Below are positions 42,464 to 52,210 of a DNA stretch of 64,000 bases, piece after piece. The position numbers were made by a program, and so were the translations under genes. The notes under the pieces were generated by a model. It was not told where the DNA came from, ran no database searches, and worked only from the letters and a program-made list of their open reading frames with translations. The stretch is from Terriglobus roseus. GTDB taxonomy: Bacteria; Acidobacteriota; Terriglobia; Terriglobales; Acidobacteriaceae. Within the stretch, counting starts at the first letter, position 1. Every line of letters starts with the position of its first letter. The stretch is taken from contig NZ_LT629690.1 of NCBI RefSeq assembly GCF_900102185.1, positions 806,001 to 870,000 on the forward strand, read 5' to 3'.

Positions 42464-45400
42464 CTATGCGGTTTTCGGCTGCTGGGCACCGTTGACTTGA
42501 GGCTTATCGCCCTCGTGGTATGCCTCGTCAATTTCTTTATCCATGTCGCGCGGTGGTTCTGTTCGCAGCCACGAGTACATGATGGGAACAACAAACAGCG
42601 TGCCAAGCGTGGCAAGCAGAAGACCGCCGATCACAGCTCGTCCCAGGGGAGCGTTCTGCTCGCCGCCTTCGCCTAATGCAAGCGCCATCGGGAACATACC
42701 GATGATCATGGCAAGCGCAGTCATGCATACGGGACGTAGGCGTGTGTAGCCGGCACTGATGGCAGCTTCCACGCTATTTTTACCGGTAGCCCGCTCATCG
42801 TTGGCGAACACAACCATCAGGATGCTGTTTGCGGTCGCTACACCAATCGTCATGATGGCGCCCATCAGAGAGGGCACGTTGAACGTGGTGTGCGTGAGAT
42901 ACAGCGTCCACAGAATGCCGGAAAATGCTACCGGCAACGACATGAGAATGATCAGTGGATCAAGCCAGGATTGGAAATTCACTGCCATCAGAAAGTAAAC
43001 GAGAATGATGGCGAAGATGATGCCAATACCTAAACGAGTGAAGGAGTCACTCATCGTTTGCACTTCGCCGCGCAATGCAAGTTGTGATCCCACGGGAAGA
43101 TTGGGCTTATGCTTCTCGATGATCTTTCGAATTTCACCGGCAACGCCGCCCAGATCACGCTGATCCACGTTGGCGTAAATGTCATATACAGGCTGAATGT
43201 TGTAGTGATCGATGATGGCCGGTGTAACGTCGCGCTCAAAGTTGGCGACGTTCCCCAACAGTTGGCTCGTATTCCCAGCCGGAGACGTAACTGGGGTCCG
43301 CGATAGCGCCTGAAGAGTGTCGATACGATACTGCGGCGTTTGAACGACGACCTGATAGTTCACACCATTCTGTGGATTGAGCCACTCATTCGGTGCTGTC
43401 TGTCCTGTTCCTGTCAGCGAGATAAGCATGCTCTGGGCAATATCCTGCTGGGTCAATCCAATCTGGCGTGCTTTCAGTCGATCGACGTTCACCTGTACTG
43501 TGGGCTGTGAAAGCTGTTGATGGATATGAGCGTCTGATACGCCTGGAATGGCGCGTACCTCTTTCAACATTTCCTGTGCGGTTTGGTAGTTCTGCGGACT
43601 GCGACCGGAGATTTGTAGATCAATCGGTGCGGGGAGACCGAAGTCGAGAATCTGGTTGGTGATGTTCGCTGCGGTGAAGAAGAAGGTCGCGTCAGGGAAC
43701 TTATTGTGAAGATCTTCGCCGAGGCGTCGCTGATACATCTCTGTGTTGCGCTTGCCGGGTTCCAGGGAGACGAAAATGTCACCGTCAGAATCAGAGATGG
43801 TTGTGTTGTCGCCAAAGGCCAGGTTGAAACCGCCGTTGGGCAAACCGATGTTATCGAGGATCAGCTTTGTCGCTTCCGCAGGTATGACCTTTCGGATTTC
43901 TTGCTCCACAGCGGCAAAGTATTGCTCTGCATCCTCGGGGCGCATGCCCTGTGGTGGATAGACGTGTAGCCGAATCTGCCCCGAATCAATGTAAGGGAAG
44001 AAATCCTCTCCCATCAGAAAAACGAGTGGCAACGATAGCAATACGAAGAGCGCGAACACACCAATCGTCAGGCCTCGGCTTTCCAGCGTACGCTCCAGAA
44101 GCTTCTTGTAACCCTCACGCCGCCGTTCAAACCACCCGTCAAAACGTGTGTGCCAGCGCCAGATGAAGTTTTCTTCTGTCTCTTTTTCCGCCGCCTCCGG
44201 ATCCTGATAAAGCGCAATCTCAGCGGCCAACAGGAAGTGCATCATGGTTGGCACGAGTGTTCGAGACAGAAAATACGATGCCATCATGGCAAACACAACG
44301 GCCATGGCCAGCGGCGTGAATAGGTATTTCGCTGGCCCGCTCAGAAGTACAACAGGTGTAAACACCATGCAGATGGAAAGAGTGGAGACAAAGGCGGGTG
44401 TGGCTACCTGCTGCGCACTATCGAGAATGGCGCGCACAAGCGGCTTGTTCTCGCTCATGTTGCGATGAGTGTTTTCAATTTCGACCGTCGCGTCATCGAC
44501 CAGAATGCCGACGGCCAGTGCCATACCACCCAGAGTCATCACGTTGATGGTTTCGCCCAGCGCGGCAAGGACGATGAGCGATGTTGCGATAGACAACGGA
44601 ATAGAGACGCAAACAATGAGTGTGGAACGCCACGATCCTAAAAACAGCAGGATCATGAGCGCGGTGAGTGCTGCTGCGATCACGCCTTCGCGGATGACCT
44701 CGTTGATTGAATCACTAACAAAAACGGATTGATCGAACAGCGGCGTAATCTGAAGGCCGGACGGCAGCCCCGCCTTCACCTGCGGCAGCATCTCCTTCAC
44801 GCCCTTCACAATATCCAGTGTGGATGTCTCGCCATTCTTCAGCACTGTAAGGAGTGCAGCGCGTTTGCCTTCTTGCCGGACGACGTTCACCTGCGGAGCA
44901 TAGCCAAGTCGGACCTGCGCGACGTCCTTTACTTGAACCACGGCACCGTTGTTCGCACGTATCGGCAGATCATTCAGAGCCGACACAACGGCAGGTGAAG
45001 AGTTGAGTTTGACGATGAACTCGCGATCACCAATGCGGGCCACACCAGCGGGAAGAATCAGGTTTTGCTGATTGAAGGCCGTGGAGATGTCCGTTGCCGA
45101 AAGATGATGCGAATAGAGCAGGTTTGGATCAACATCCACTTGCACCTGTCGCACCTTGCCGCCGTAGGGTAGGGGAATCGAAGCGCCCTTTACGTTGGCG
45201 AGTCGTGGCCTGATAAACGACAACCCAAGATCATAAAGATCCTCTTCCGTGAGGCCCTGCCCTGACAGGCCCAACTGCACAATGGGGACAGTACTGGCGT
45301 CGTATTTGAGGATGTTTGGTGGGAATGTCCCAGGTGGCAACACGCGCAGAATGGTTTGCACTACGGCGGTGATCTGCGAAAGGGCGAGTTCCACCTTGAC

Positions 45401-45697
45401 GTTAGGTTGGAAGTACACCCGGATGACGGAAACGCCCTGATAACTCTCGCTGCTTGTGTGCTCAATGTCGTTGACCGTGGTGGTCAGTGCACGCTCGCAG
45501 ATGGTGACGATACGGCCTTCCATCTCCTGTGGAGGCAGGCCACTGTAGCTCCAGACGATCGTGACAACAGGAATGTTGATGTTGGGGTAGATATCTTTCG
45601 GCGTGACAATAGCAGTGCCAATACCGAGCAGCAGTATCAGCAACGAGACGACTACAAACGTGTACGGGCGGCGAAGCGCCAGCCTGACAATCCACAT
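42464..45697 (-). CDS. RND-family efflux permease (AcrB/HAE-like)
   Basis: 1077 residues, standard length for an AcrB-type pump. It opens RRPYTFVVVSLLILLLGIGTA, has twelve predicted membrane helices in two halves with large periplasmic loops, and carries the proton-relay Asp pair in TM4 (GMALAVGILVDDATVEIENT). The second half shows QSWLDPLIILMSLPVAFSGIL and GVATANSILMVVFANDE. The opening SYSGLPPQEMEGRI and the missing long charged cation motifs fit the multidrug/hydrophobic branch better than metal-ion CusA pumps. First gene of a three-gene operon, 14 bases before the adaptor. No regulator is adjacent. Confidence 0.95.
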   Translation of the reverse strand: MWIVRLALRRPYTFVVVSLLILLLGIGTAIVTPKDIYPNINIPVVTIVWSYSGLPPQEMEGRIVTICERALTTTVNDIEHTSSESYQGVSVIRVYFQPNVKVELALSQITAVVQTILRVLPPGTFPPNILKYDASTVPIVQLGLSGQGLTEEDLYDLGLSFIRPRLANVKGASIPLPYGGKVRQVQVDVDPNLLYSHHLSATDISTAFNQQNLILPAGVARIGDREFIVKLNSSPAVVSALNDLPIRANNGAVVQVKDVAQVRLGYAPQVNVVRQEGKRAALLTVLKNGETSTLDIVKGVKEMLPQVKAGLPSGLQITPLFDQSVFVSDSINEVIREGVIAAALTALMILLFLGSWRSTLIVCVSIPLSIATSLIVLAALGETINVMTLGGMALAVGILVDDATVEIENTHRNMSENKPLVRAILDSAQQVATPAFVSTLSICMVFTPVVLLSGPAKYLFTPLAMAVVFAMMASYFLSRTLVPTMMHFLLAAEIALYQDPEAAEKETEENFIWRWHTRFDGWFERRREGYKKLLERTLESRGLTIGVFALFVLLSLPLVFLMGEDFFPYIDSGQIRLHVYPPQGMRPEDAEQYFAAVEQEIRKVIPAEATKLILDNIGLPNGGFNLAFGDNTTISDSDGDIFVSLEPGKRNTEMYQRRLGEDLHNKFPDATFFFTAANITNQILDFGLPAPIDLQISGRSPQNYQTAQEMLKEVRAIPGVSDAHIHQQLSQPTVQVNVDRLKARQIGLTQQDIAQSMLISLTGTGQTAPNEWLNPQNGVNYQVVVQTPQYRIDTLQALSRTPVTSPAGNTSQLLGNVANFERDVTPAIIDHYNIQPVYDIYANVDQRDLGGVAGEIRKIIEKHKPNLPVGSQLALRGEVQTMSDSFTRLGIGIIFAIILVYFLMAVNFQSWLDPLIILMSLPVAFSGILWTLYLTHTTFNVPSLMGAIMTIGVATANSILMVVFANDERATGKNSVEAAISAGYTRLRPVCMTALAMIIGMFPMALALGEGGEQNAPLGRAVIGGLLLATLGTLFVVPIMYSWLRTEPPRDMDKEIDEAYHEGDKPQVNGAQQPKTA

Positions 45698-45983
45698 CCC
45701 AGTCCGAACCTCAGGTGGGAGATCAGATGCGGCTTTTGTTCTGAGTGCCGTAATGGAGGGTGCGCAATGACACGCCAGCTTCGAATTCGGCTGGTCGATT
45801 CTTTACTTGATCAAACGAGATTGTCCTGAACAACTACATCAGAATTATTCGATTCACAGAGTCTTGCCGACAATCTGAGACGACGATAAGATCGCCACGT
45901 CGTAGATTAGGCCTGCACGTCTGAAAGACCACCACCCCCCGAGCTTGCTTGTCATCGACGCCCAGAAGCATGGTTGATGAATT

Positions 45984-46262
45984 ATTTCAGGCGGTGGCGA
46001 AATGGGCGCCCTGATGTGCTCGTTCGATTGGAGTTCCTCGCCCTCAGCCCTCCACAACAGTGATCGCTCGCCATCCAAATGATGGTGCGGATGCTGTTAG
46101 CGAATAGTTTTCCGATCCTCCTGTGGTGGGGACCGGATTTCATCCAGCTTTACAACGACGCCTACATTGCGGTGCGCGGCAAAACACCCGCGAATGGCGC
46201 TTGGTAAGCCATTTCGGGAATACTGGTCGGAGGTGTATCACGTACTCGGCCCACTGGCTTAT
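45984..46262 (+). pseudogene. Relic of a PAS-domain sensor histidine kinase N-terminus
   Basis: Translating by eye in pieces gives GGGEMGALMCSFDWSSSP, then (frame change near 46042) LSPPQQ, stop (46061, TGA for an expected TGG), SLAIQMMVRMLLANSFPILLW and WGPDFIQLYNDAYIAV, then (frame change near 46170) ALGKPFREYWSEVYHVLGPL. This is the classic start of large PAS/GAF sensor kinases (GEMGALMR-DWS-PLGPP-W, YNDAYRP, REVW). At least three lesions disrupt it and the kinase core is gone. It lies between the RND operon and the ECF sigma gene. Bases 45698-45983 show no gene. Confidence 0.7.
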
Positions 46263-46336
46263 CCGACCAACTTGTACACACACATCGAGGGTCCGGGGTC
46301 TCGTAACATTCGGCTTTCGTGCTTTCAAAGGCGCCA

Positions 46337-46372
46337 AAGAGGTCAGCGGAACGGTAATTTCGCTGACCTCTT
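46337..46372. repeat. Perfect 12-bp inverted repeat (orphan hairpin)
   Basis: AAGAGGTCAGCG, a 12-base loop, then CGCTGACCTCTT. The stem is perfect. It sits after the PAS relic with no gene ending nearby, so it may be the leftover terminator of the lost kinase gene, or a regulatory RNA element. It lacks a U-rich tail on either strand. Confidence 0.5.
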
Positions 46373-46525
46373 GGTTTTGGCGAAAGGGCATGAGCAAGCA
46401 TTCGGTGATCTTGCACATGGGATTTTTGCGCAAATATCTGGACCCCTGCGTTCTGGATCTGAAGAAGCACTCACGAGATTTCTCTTCGTAAGTGAGGAGA
46501 ACGTCATTTGTGACGATTCTGCTAA

Positions 46526-46547
46526 TTGTCACAACGCGTTGTCACAA
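46526..46547. promoter_or_regulatory. Direct repeat TTGTCACAA upstream of the sigma-factor gene
   Basis: TTGTCACAA occurs at 46526-46534 and 46539-46547 with 4 bases (CGCG) between, and an inverted half TTGTGAC lies at 46508-46514. They are about 110-150 bases before the GTG of the sigma gene. This fits a regulator site or a duplicated ECF -35 element; no good -10 partner was found. Confidence 0.4.
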
Positions 46548-46657
46548 ACAGCGGGTCTGGGGAGTTTTCTGTACATACGATGCCATGAACCCTGCGGCGA
46601 GAACTGCCCAGGGGATAACGAGCGCAGTTCATGCGCCATGGATAGGAGTGTTTCCCA

Positions 46658-47254
46658 GTGTTTTGGTACTTTTCAAATTTGGATCGCACCCAGAGCGGAA
46701 TCCTGACGCTGAGCCTTGGCGCCGATACTGCGCGATCCGACGATCAACGAACAGTGCGTCTGGAAGAGCAGGTGGTTCGCCTTTACGACGAGCTCCGCCT
46801 GCCGCTGTTCCGTTATTTGCTATGCATGCGGGTATTGCCCGAAGAGGCGGAAGAGGTGATTCAGGAGTCGTTCTTACGGCTCTACAAGCATCTGCATGCC
46901 CAGGGGCGCGAGGACAACATCCGCGGATGGATCTTTCGCGTAGCTCACAACATAGCCAGCAGCCGCCGCAAAGAGCGCAAATTCCTCATAGAGACATCGC
47001 CGGAAGATTGGGAACGCATCAGTCTCGCCGCTTCGGATCCAGCTGCGGGCCCGGAGGAGCTATTGCTGCGTAAAGAAAAACTGATGCGTCTGCATTACGA
47101 GATTGGGGAACTATCGGAATTGCAGCAGAACTGCATCCGTCTCCGGGTTGAAGGATTTCGTTATCGCGAGATCGCTGAGATTCTCAACGTCACTACCTCG
47201 ACCGTTGCAGGATCGTTGCGGCATGCCGTGGAAAGGCTCAGCAGGGAATCATGA
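46658..47254 (+). CDS. ECF-type RNA polymerase sigma factor
   Basis: 198 residues, GTG start with TAGGAGTG about 8 bases upstream. Region sigma-2 is seen (LRLPLFRYLLCMRVLPEEAEEVIQ, then NIRGWIFRVAHNIASSRRK) and sigma-4 (LQQNCIRLRVEGFRYREIAEILNVTTSTVAGSLRHAV, read in two blocks). No sigma-3 or C-terminal extension. It overlaps the next gene by ATGA, the usual arrangement for an ECF sigma factor and its anti-sigma factor. It probably directs a small set of genes, perhaps including the TonB receptor downstream at 49247. Confidence 0.93.
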   Translation: MFWYFSNLDRTQSGILTLSLGADTARSDDQRTVRLEEQVVRLYDELRLPLFRYLLCMRVLPEEAEEVIQESFLRLYKHLHAQGREDNIRGWIFRVAHNIASSRRKERKFLIETSPEDWERISLAASDPAAGPEELLLRKEKLMRLHYEIGELSELQQNCIRLRVEGFRYREIAEILNVTTSTVAGSLRHAVERLSRES

Positions 47255-49017
47255 CGGTCAACCGCCCAATCACTACGTATCCCATCGATGGGCCAATGCA
47301 GGCAGACGGCCATTTGACCGATGCCTCTTTGCTCCTGGCAATTGATGGTGAGCTTCCCAGCTCCAATCGCGATCTGGTGAAGAAGCATGTACGGGCCTGC
47401 TGGCGCTGCCGTGCACGACGCGAACACTTGGAACACACCATTGCAGGCATCGTTGAGTATGAGCATCGCCTTGTTGCACCAGATATGCCTCCTCTAGATG
47501 GCAGTCGTGCGATCTTTCTGGCACGGCTTGATCAGACAGCGTCTGAACTTGGGAAACCATTGCTTAGTTGGCGACTGCTTATGCGAGCCTGCAGTGGAGC
47601 GTTGTCATTACGTATCCTGCGTTTTGCACTCACCTTTCTGGTGGTCGCCGGTGGGCTGTATTTGTTGCAGCAGCGTAACACTCCAGTCGTTTCTGCAAGC
47701 GAACTACTGCAGCGCGCTTTGGCGTCAGAATCACGTTCGCTTACGGGCATCAGTCAACCGGTCGTGGTCCAGAAGCTCAGCATCGACATCAATGGTCACA
47801 AGATCGCCCGAACCATCTACCGAGACGCTGTTCGCAAACGCATGGTGCAACGCAGTAACGTAACCGCAAGCGATGAACTTACCGCAGAACATGATTTCGG
47901 CCGTTCTCACTTTAGTTGGGACGATCCTCTTTCACCACAGACATACAGTGAATGGCGAGAGGGCGTGACGCAAAAACAGGACTGGGTCACGCAGTTAAAT
48001 ACCGGCGAGATACGTGTCGATACCAGAGCGAGTGCAGGTCCGGTCTCTCAGGCGTCGCTCACCCTGCGTTCGGATGACTATCACCCAGTCGCAGAAGAGA
48101 TACGCCTTCGCGACAACACGTATATCGAGGTCGCAGAGATTTCTTACGAAGTGGTTGGCCTCTCGTCTCTTGGTGATGATTTCTTCGGTTCGGCACCTCA
48201 TGTCGCCGCTGTGTCACGACTTACCACTGCACATGCGATCATTCCCACGTCTGCGCAGCTTGAGGCTGCGGAACTGGACGTATATCTCGCGCTGCATGGT
48301 TCAGCGGCAGATATGGGTGAGCAGATCACTGTGCATCGCGCTGATGGCGGGATCGAAGTCGATGGCATCACCGAAAGCGAAGCGCGCAAGCAGCAGATTG
48401 TAAGTGCTCTTGCGGGCATTCCCTTTGCTAGTCAGAAGATCGAGAGTGTTTCTGAAGCTATGACACATCTCGGCCCCAATGCACCGCGCGCGACGCACGC
48501 AACTCTGGTTACACCTACGCCTGCGCTTTTGGAAGAACAGTTGAAGCACGATTTCCCCGAGGCGAGCCAGCGCACAGAATTTGTTGCGCGCGCCATGTCG
48601 CTCTGTCAGGATGCATCGGCCCATGCATGGGCCCTCAATCGGCTGGCGGACCGCTATGTGGCGCAGGATGTAGCGCTCCTGGAACCAGAGGAGCGCTCGC
48701 GTCTGCGATCACTTCTAAACGATCATTTGTCCGCTCTGCGCGATGATGTGCAACATTTGCAGGTACACCTTGCTCCGATCGTCAGCACAGATTCCACGGA
48801 TACGAACGCAGTGGTTACAGCGCCTCCTGTCGATTGGCGCGCGGACATTCATCTTGCGCATGAATCGGTGGAATCAACAAATCAAGCCGTGTCTTCACTC
48901 CTCATCGGTGCCAGCGGAGCAGAAGATTCGGCGCACAAACTGCAATCAAGACTTCACATAACTTTGACTCGTCTTCAGAAAGAACTCGAGACATTAGAGC
49001 AGCAGAAGTATCCATAA
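47251..49017 (+). CDS. Membrane anti-sigma factor with zinc-finger (ZAS) domain and large periplasmic part
   Basis: 588 residues. Near the N-terminus His46-x3-Cys50-x2-Cys53 gives the HxxxCxxC zinc anti-sigma motif (HVRACWRC). One transmembrane helix follows at about 122-141 (LRFALTFLVVAGGLYLLQQ). The remaining about 440 residues are extracytoplasmic and much longer than in typical anti-sigma factors; the stretch with QNDEMQ-like helical repeats ends in coiled-coil-like QSRLHITLTRLQKELETLEQ. The start overlaps the sigma stop. It likely holds the sigma factor until a periplasmic or surface signal arrives. The signal and the role of the large domain are unknown. Confidence 0.85.
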   Translation: MTVNRPITTYPIDGPMQADGHLTDASLLLAIDGELPSSNRDLVKKHVRACWRCRARREHLEHTIAGIVEYEHRLVAPDMPPLDGSRAIFLARLDQTASELGKPLLSWRLLMRACSGALSLRILRFALTFLVVAGGLYLLQQRNTPVVSASELLQRALASESRSLTGISQPVVVQKLSIDINGHKIARTIYRDAVRKRMVQRSNVTASDELTAEHDFGRSHFSWDDPLSPQTYSEWREGVTQKQDWVTQLNTGEIRVDTRASAGPVSQASLTLRSDDYHPVAEEIRLRDNTYIEVAEISYEVVGLSSLGDDFFGSAPHVAAVSRLTTAHAIIPTSAQLEAAELDVYLALHGSAADMGEQITVHRADGGIEVDGITESEARKQQIVSALAGIPFASQKIESVSEAMTHLGPNAPRATHATLVTPTPALLEEQLKHDFPEASQRTEFVARAMSLCQDASAHAWALNRLADRYVAQDVALLEPEERSRLRSLLNDHLSALRDDVQHLQVHLAPIVSTDSTDTNAVVTAPPVDWRADIHLAHESVESTNQAVSSLLIGASGAEDSAHKLQSRLHITLTRLQKELETLEQQKYP

Positions 49018-49246
49018 CTAAGCCCACAACGAATTTCTAAGTTCACCACTGCGAATGTGATCGCGGAATAGATTTCTGCGCCCAAATAGATGAATTCAAC
49101 AGAAAAAGGCCACGTTACTAAAGGAGTCGCCATGTTCTCCAGGTAGTCGAAACGGCAAAGTATCAAAGCCTCTCAAGGCTGAGGAAAACGGAAACGCACG
49201 ATGATGCGTGGAATTGGTAACGAACAAGGGAAGGGAAGGATTTGAA

Positions 49247-52078
49247 ATGAATCTTCGGAACTGCGGTTTTATGGGCCTGGCAATCCTGACAGGAGTGACG
49301 ACAAATGCCATGGCACAAAGTCAGGCGATTGACGGCAATATCGATGGCTATGTTACATCGCAGGACGGCGCTGCCATCAAGCGTGCGCATCTTCGCGTGA
49401 CGAACATCAATACCGGTTTTGTGCGAGAAGCAGACACGGACGATCACGGCTACTACAGCGTTCAGCTACTGCCGCCTGGCGCTTATACGCTGATGGTTTC
49501 TAAGGCCGATTTCAGCACCGCCGTGCGAAACAATCTTGTTCTCACTGTGGGTGAAGCGCAGCGTGTGGACATGCAGCTCGCCGTGGGAGATGTCAAGACG
49601 TCCGTGGAAGTTAACAGCAATCCGCCAGTTGTTGAGGTGGAGCGAACCACCGCATACTCCAACGTGTATACCGAGCGCGATGCTCGCAATATCCCATTGG
49701 CAGCGCGCAATCCGCTGGAGTTTTACATCTTCAATCCTTTGCTGAACTCGCAGCAGAACTCCACCGGTGGCTCAGGAACACAGACTCCTTCAGTAGCTTT
49801 TGCAGGTCTTGGCACATCACAGTACAACGTTGACGGAGTCTCCAATAATCTGCAAGGTGGCGCCCGTAATGTTGTGATCAGTGGCGAAGCTGTTGCCGAG
49901 TATCAAACACTCGTAAACCCGACTGCAGAGTTTGGCCGTTCTACCGGAGCTTTCCTGAATACCATCTCACGTTCCGGAACCAATGATTGGCATGGATCGG
50001 TGTACATGTTCACCAAGCAGAAGGAACTGGCGTCGCGGCCTTATCTTCTTGCACCTACCACCGCTACACCCGGATTCAGACGCTACAACTACGGCGCCAC
50101 TGTCGCAGGTCCGGTCGTGCATGATCGTGCCTTCTTCTTCCTGAATTACGAACGTTGGGTGCAGGACAGCCCTGCGATCTCCACGTTTGGCGGTGCTCAG
50201 CAGGCGACCGTTGCGCAGCAGCTTGGCTTGCCCTTGAGTGAAGTTACAACATGGAACAACTCATTCCGCGCACATACGGTAACCGCTAAGGGGGATCTGG
50301 TTCTCAACGCCAGAAACCGGCTTGCACTGCGGTACAACATGTACAACGATCACGAGTCTGGTAGTGACAGCGGCGCTGTCACGCGCCATGAGGCTCCTGG
50401 TTTTAACGACGAACCGCAGAGTGGAACAGCTCAGCTTGTTACCGTTTTCAGCCCGTCTGTGTTGAATGAGTTCCGATTCGTCTACGCCTTCCGTCCTGTG
50501 CAGCAGCCGACGCTTTCGCCCAGCAATCCGGCCGTAAACATCTCCGGTATTGGTACCTTCAACGGCAATGCGAACGGCAACTACTGGTACCGTGAATCGG
50601 GCTATCAGATTGTCGACAACGTTACATGGAACAAAGGCCGTCACAACATCAAGGTGGGCTTTGAGATTCTGCCTGTAAATTTTCAGGACACAACGGCCAA
50701 TCTGAACGGTACGTTCACGTTTGCATCGCTGCAGCAATACCTCAACACGGTGCAGAACGTCACGAATCCTGCTACCGGTAAGCCCTATAGCTACACGCAA
50801 TTTACACAGGCAACCGGATCGCAGGTCTACGATGCCACCGTTGTGCAGCAAGGCTACTTCTTGCAGGACGATATCCGCGTGAATCCGCGGCTCAAGGTCA
50901 ACTTAGGACTTCGTTACGAGTTCTTCCTGCGCCCCGGTGGGAACCTGAATCCGGCATATCCGCTCACTGGACATATCCCTCAGCAATATGACGAGATCGA
51001 TCCGCGTCTTGGTGTTGCATGGGATCCTTTTGGTAAGGGGAAGACTGTCATCCGCGCGGGCTATGGCATTTACCATAACTTCTTCTCTCCCCAAACCTAT
51101 GAGGGCTGGGAACGTAACAACGCCATCACTGTTAAGAACATTACCGTTCTGCCTACCGATCCCGGTGCACCGGCATTCACTCTCGGTCCCGTTCCAAACG
51201 CTACAGTTGGAACCGTTGCAACACCGAACCTGAACCAATTCGATCCCAACCTCAAAGACAACATGATGCAGAGCTGGAACCTTGTGGGTGAGAAGGAAGT
51301 TATGCCCGGATACAGCCTGTCGCTTGCCTATTACGGCGCGCACATTACGCACCTTGTATATGGTCAGCTCAGCAATTTGAAACCCACGGGGCAGATTCTC
51401 TCCGACGGTCGTATCGTCTATGGCGGTCTTGCATCGCGTATCGATCCCAACATCGGAGCGATCCGTACCGTTACAAGCGAAGGTACATGGCAGAACTACA
51501 ACGCCTTCCTAGTCACCTTCACCAAGCGATTAAAGAATGGTCTGAATCTTCAGGCCGGTTACCAGCGGCAAAAAATCTCCGTCTGCCTCGACAGAGCAAC
51601 ACCTATGGCTGATGGCAGCTGCTACAACCGTGGACGGATGAGCTTCGATCAGCCCAATCGTTTCACCGCTACCGCTGTGTGGGAGCCGCGCGCAAACATT
51701 GAGAACCATGCACTGTCTTACCTCCTGAATGGGTGGGGGATCGCTAACACCACCATGATTCAGAATGGCCTGCCGTACAGCGCTCTCTCGGGCCTCGATC
51801 TCAACGGTGACTTGAATGCCAATGATCGCTCTGTCGGAGCTGTTTACGACGGCTTCCGTATGACGCCATATGTCGAAATCGATTTCCGCGTTACACGTAC
51901 CTTCCATGTGTTGGATCGAGGCAAGGTCGAGATTTATGGCGAAGGTCTCAACATTACCGATCACGCCAACATTACTGCCGTTAACACTGCTCCATCCACT
52001 GCAAGCAACCCCTTTGGTGCTCCCACCACAGCGGCTATTCCGCGACAGTACCAACTCGGCTTTCGTGCCTCTTTCTAA
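49247..52078 (+). CDS. TonB-dependent receptor, Oar-like
   Basis: 943 residues from the ATG at 49247, preceded by a strong AAGGGAAGGA (49231-49240). The signal peptide ends TNAMAQ. A carboxypeptidase-regulatory-like domain (DGYVTSQDGAAIKRAHLRVT, LLPPGAYTLMVSKADF), a plug (TVYSNVY-like and IPLAARNPLEFYIF) and a beta-barrel ending GFRASF with terminal Phe follow. It follows the sigma/anti-sigma pair by about 230 bases and precedes a type I phosphodiesterase, so it may import a phosphorylated compound. It belongs to the same broad family as the receptors at 12635 and 61293 but is shorter. Confidence 0.9.
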   Translation: MNLRNCGFMGLAILTGVTTNAMAQSQAIDGNIDGYVTSQDGAAIKRAHLRVTNINTGFVREADTDDHGYYSVQLLPPGAYTLMVSKADFSTAVRNNLVLTVGEAQRVDMQLAVGDVKTSVEVNSNPPVVEVERTTAYSNVYTERDARNIPLAARNPLEFYIFNPLLNSQQNSTGGSGTQTPSVAFAGLGTSQYNVDGVSNNLQGGARNVVISGEAVAEYQTLVNPTAEFGRSTGAFLNTISRSGTNDWHGSVYMFTKQKELASRPYLLAPTTATPGFRRYNYGATVAGPVVHDRAFFFLNYERWVQDSPAISTFGGAQQATVAQQLGLPLSEVTTWNNSFRAHTVTAKGDLVLNARNRLALRYNMYNDHESGSDSGAVTRHEAPGFNDEPQSGTAQLVTVFSPSVLNEFRFVYAFRPVQQPTLSPSNPAVNISGIGTFNGNANGNYWYRESGYQIVDNVTWNKGRHNIKVGFEILPVNFQDTTANLNGTFTFASLQQYLNTVQNVTNPATGKPYSYTQFTQATGSQVYDATVVQQGYFLQDDIRVNPRLKVNLGLRYEFFLRPGGNLNPAYPLTGHIPQQYDEIDPRLGVAWDPFGKGKTVIRAGYGIYHNFFSPQTYEGWERNNAITVKNITVLPTDPGAPAFTLGPVPNATVGTVATPNLNQFDPNLKDNMMQSWNLVGEKEVMPGYSLSLAYYGAHITHLVYGQLSNLKPTGQILSDGRIVYGGLASRIDPNIGAIRTVTSEGTWQNYNAFLVTFTKRLKNGLNLQAGYQRQKISVCLDRATPMADGSCYNRGRMSFDQPNRFTATAVWEPRANIENHALSYLLNGWGIANTTMIQNGLPYSALSGLDLNGDLNANDRSVGAVYDGFRMTPYVEIDFRVTRTFHVLDRGKVEIYGEGLNITDHANITAVNTAPSTASNPFGAPTTAAIPRQYQLGFRASF

Positions 52079-52131
52079 TACACAGAAGGCTGCTACACTC
52101 GCCGGCGTTACGTATGTCTCTTAACGAACCG

Positions 52132-52176
52132 AGCAACACCTACCGATCCCGAAGTCTGGGGTTGGTAGGTGTTGCT
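52132..52176 (+). terminator. Strong hairpin after the TonB receptor
   Basis: AGCAACACCTACC (52132-52144) pairs perfectly with GGTAGGTGTTGCT (52164-52176); a smaller CCC/GGG stem sits in the loop. It lies about 50 bases after the receptor stop and just before the next gene's ribosome-binding site, so it ends or attenuates the receptor transcript. The T-tail is weak. Confidence 0.65.
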
Positions 52177-52210
52177 TCATTCCATCAAGTCCCATTGGAG
52201 AAAACGTTCC

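Noticed and set aside
46526-46570. ECF41-type promoter built on TGTCACA
   Set aside because: No CGTC-like -10 element is found about 16 bases after either copy.
46123-46706. Several overlapping open frames between the RND operon and the sigma gene
   Set aside because: Only their first parts show homology (to the PAS kinase relic); the rest has no motif and no ribosome-binding site, so they are fragments rather than genes.
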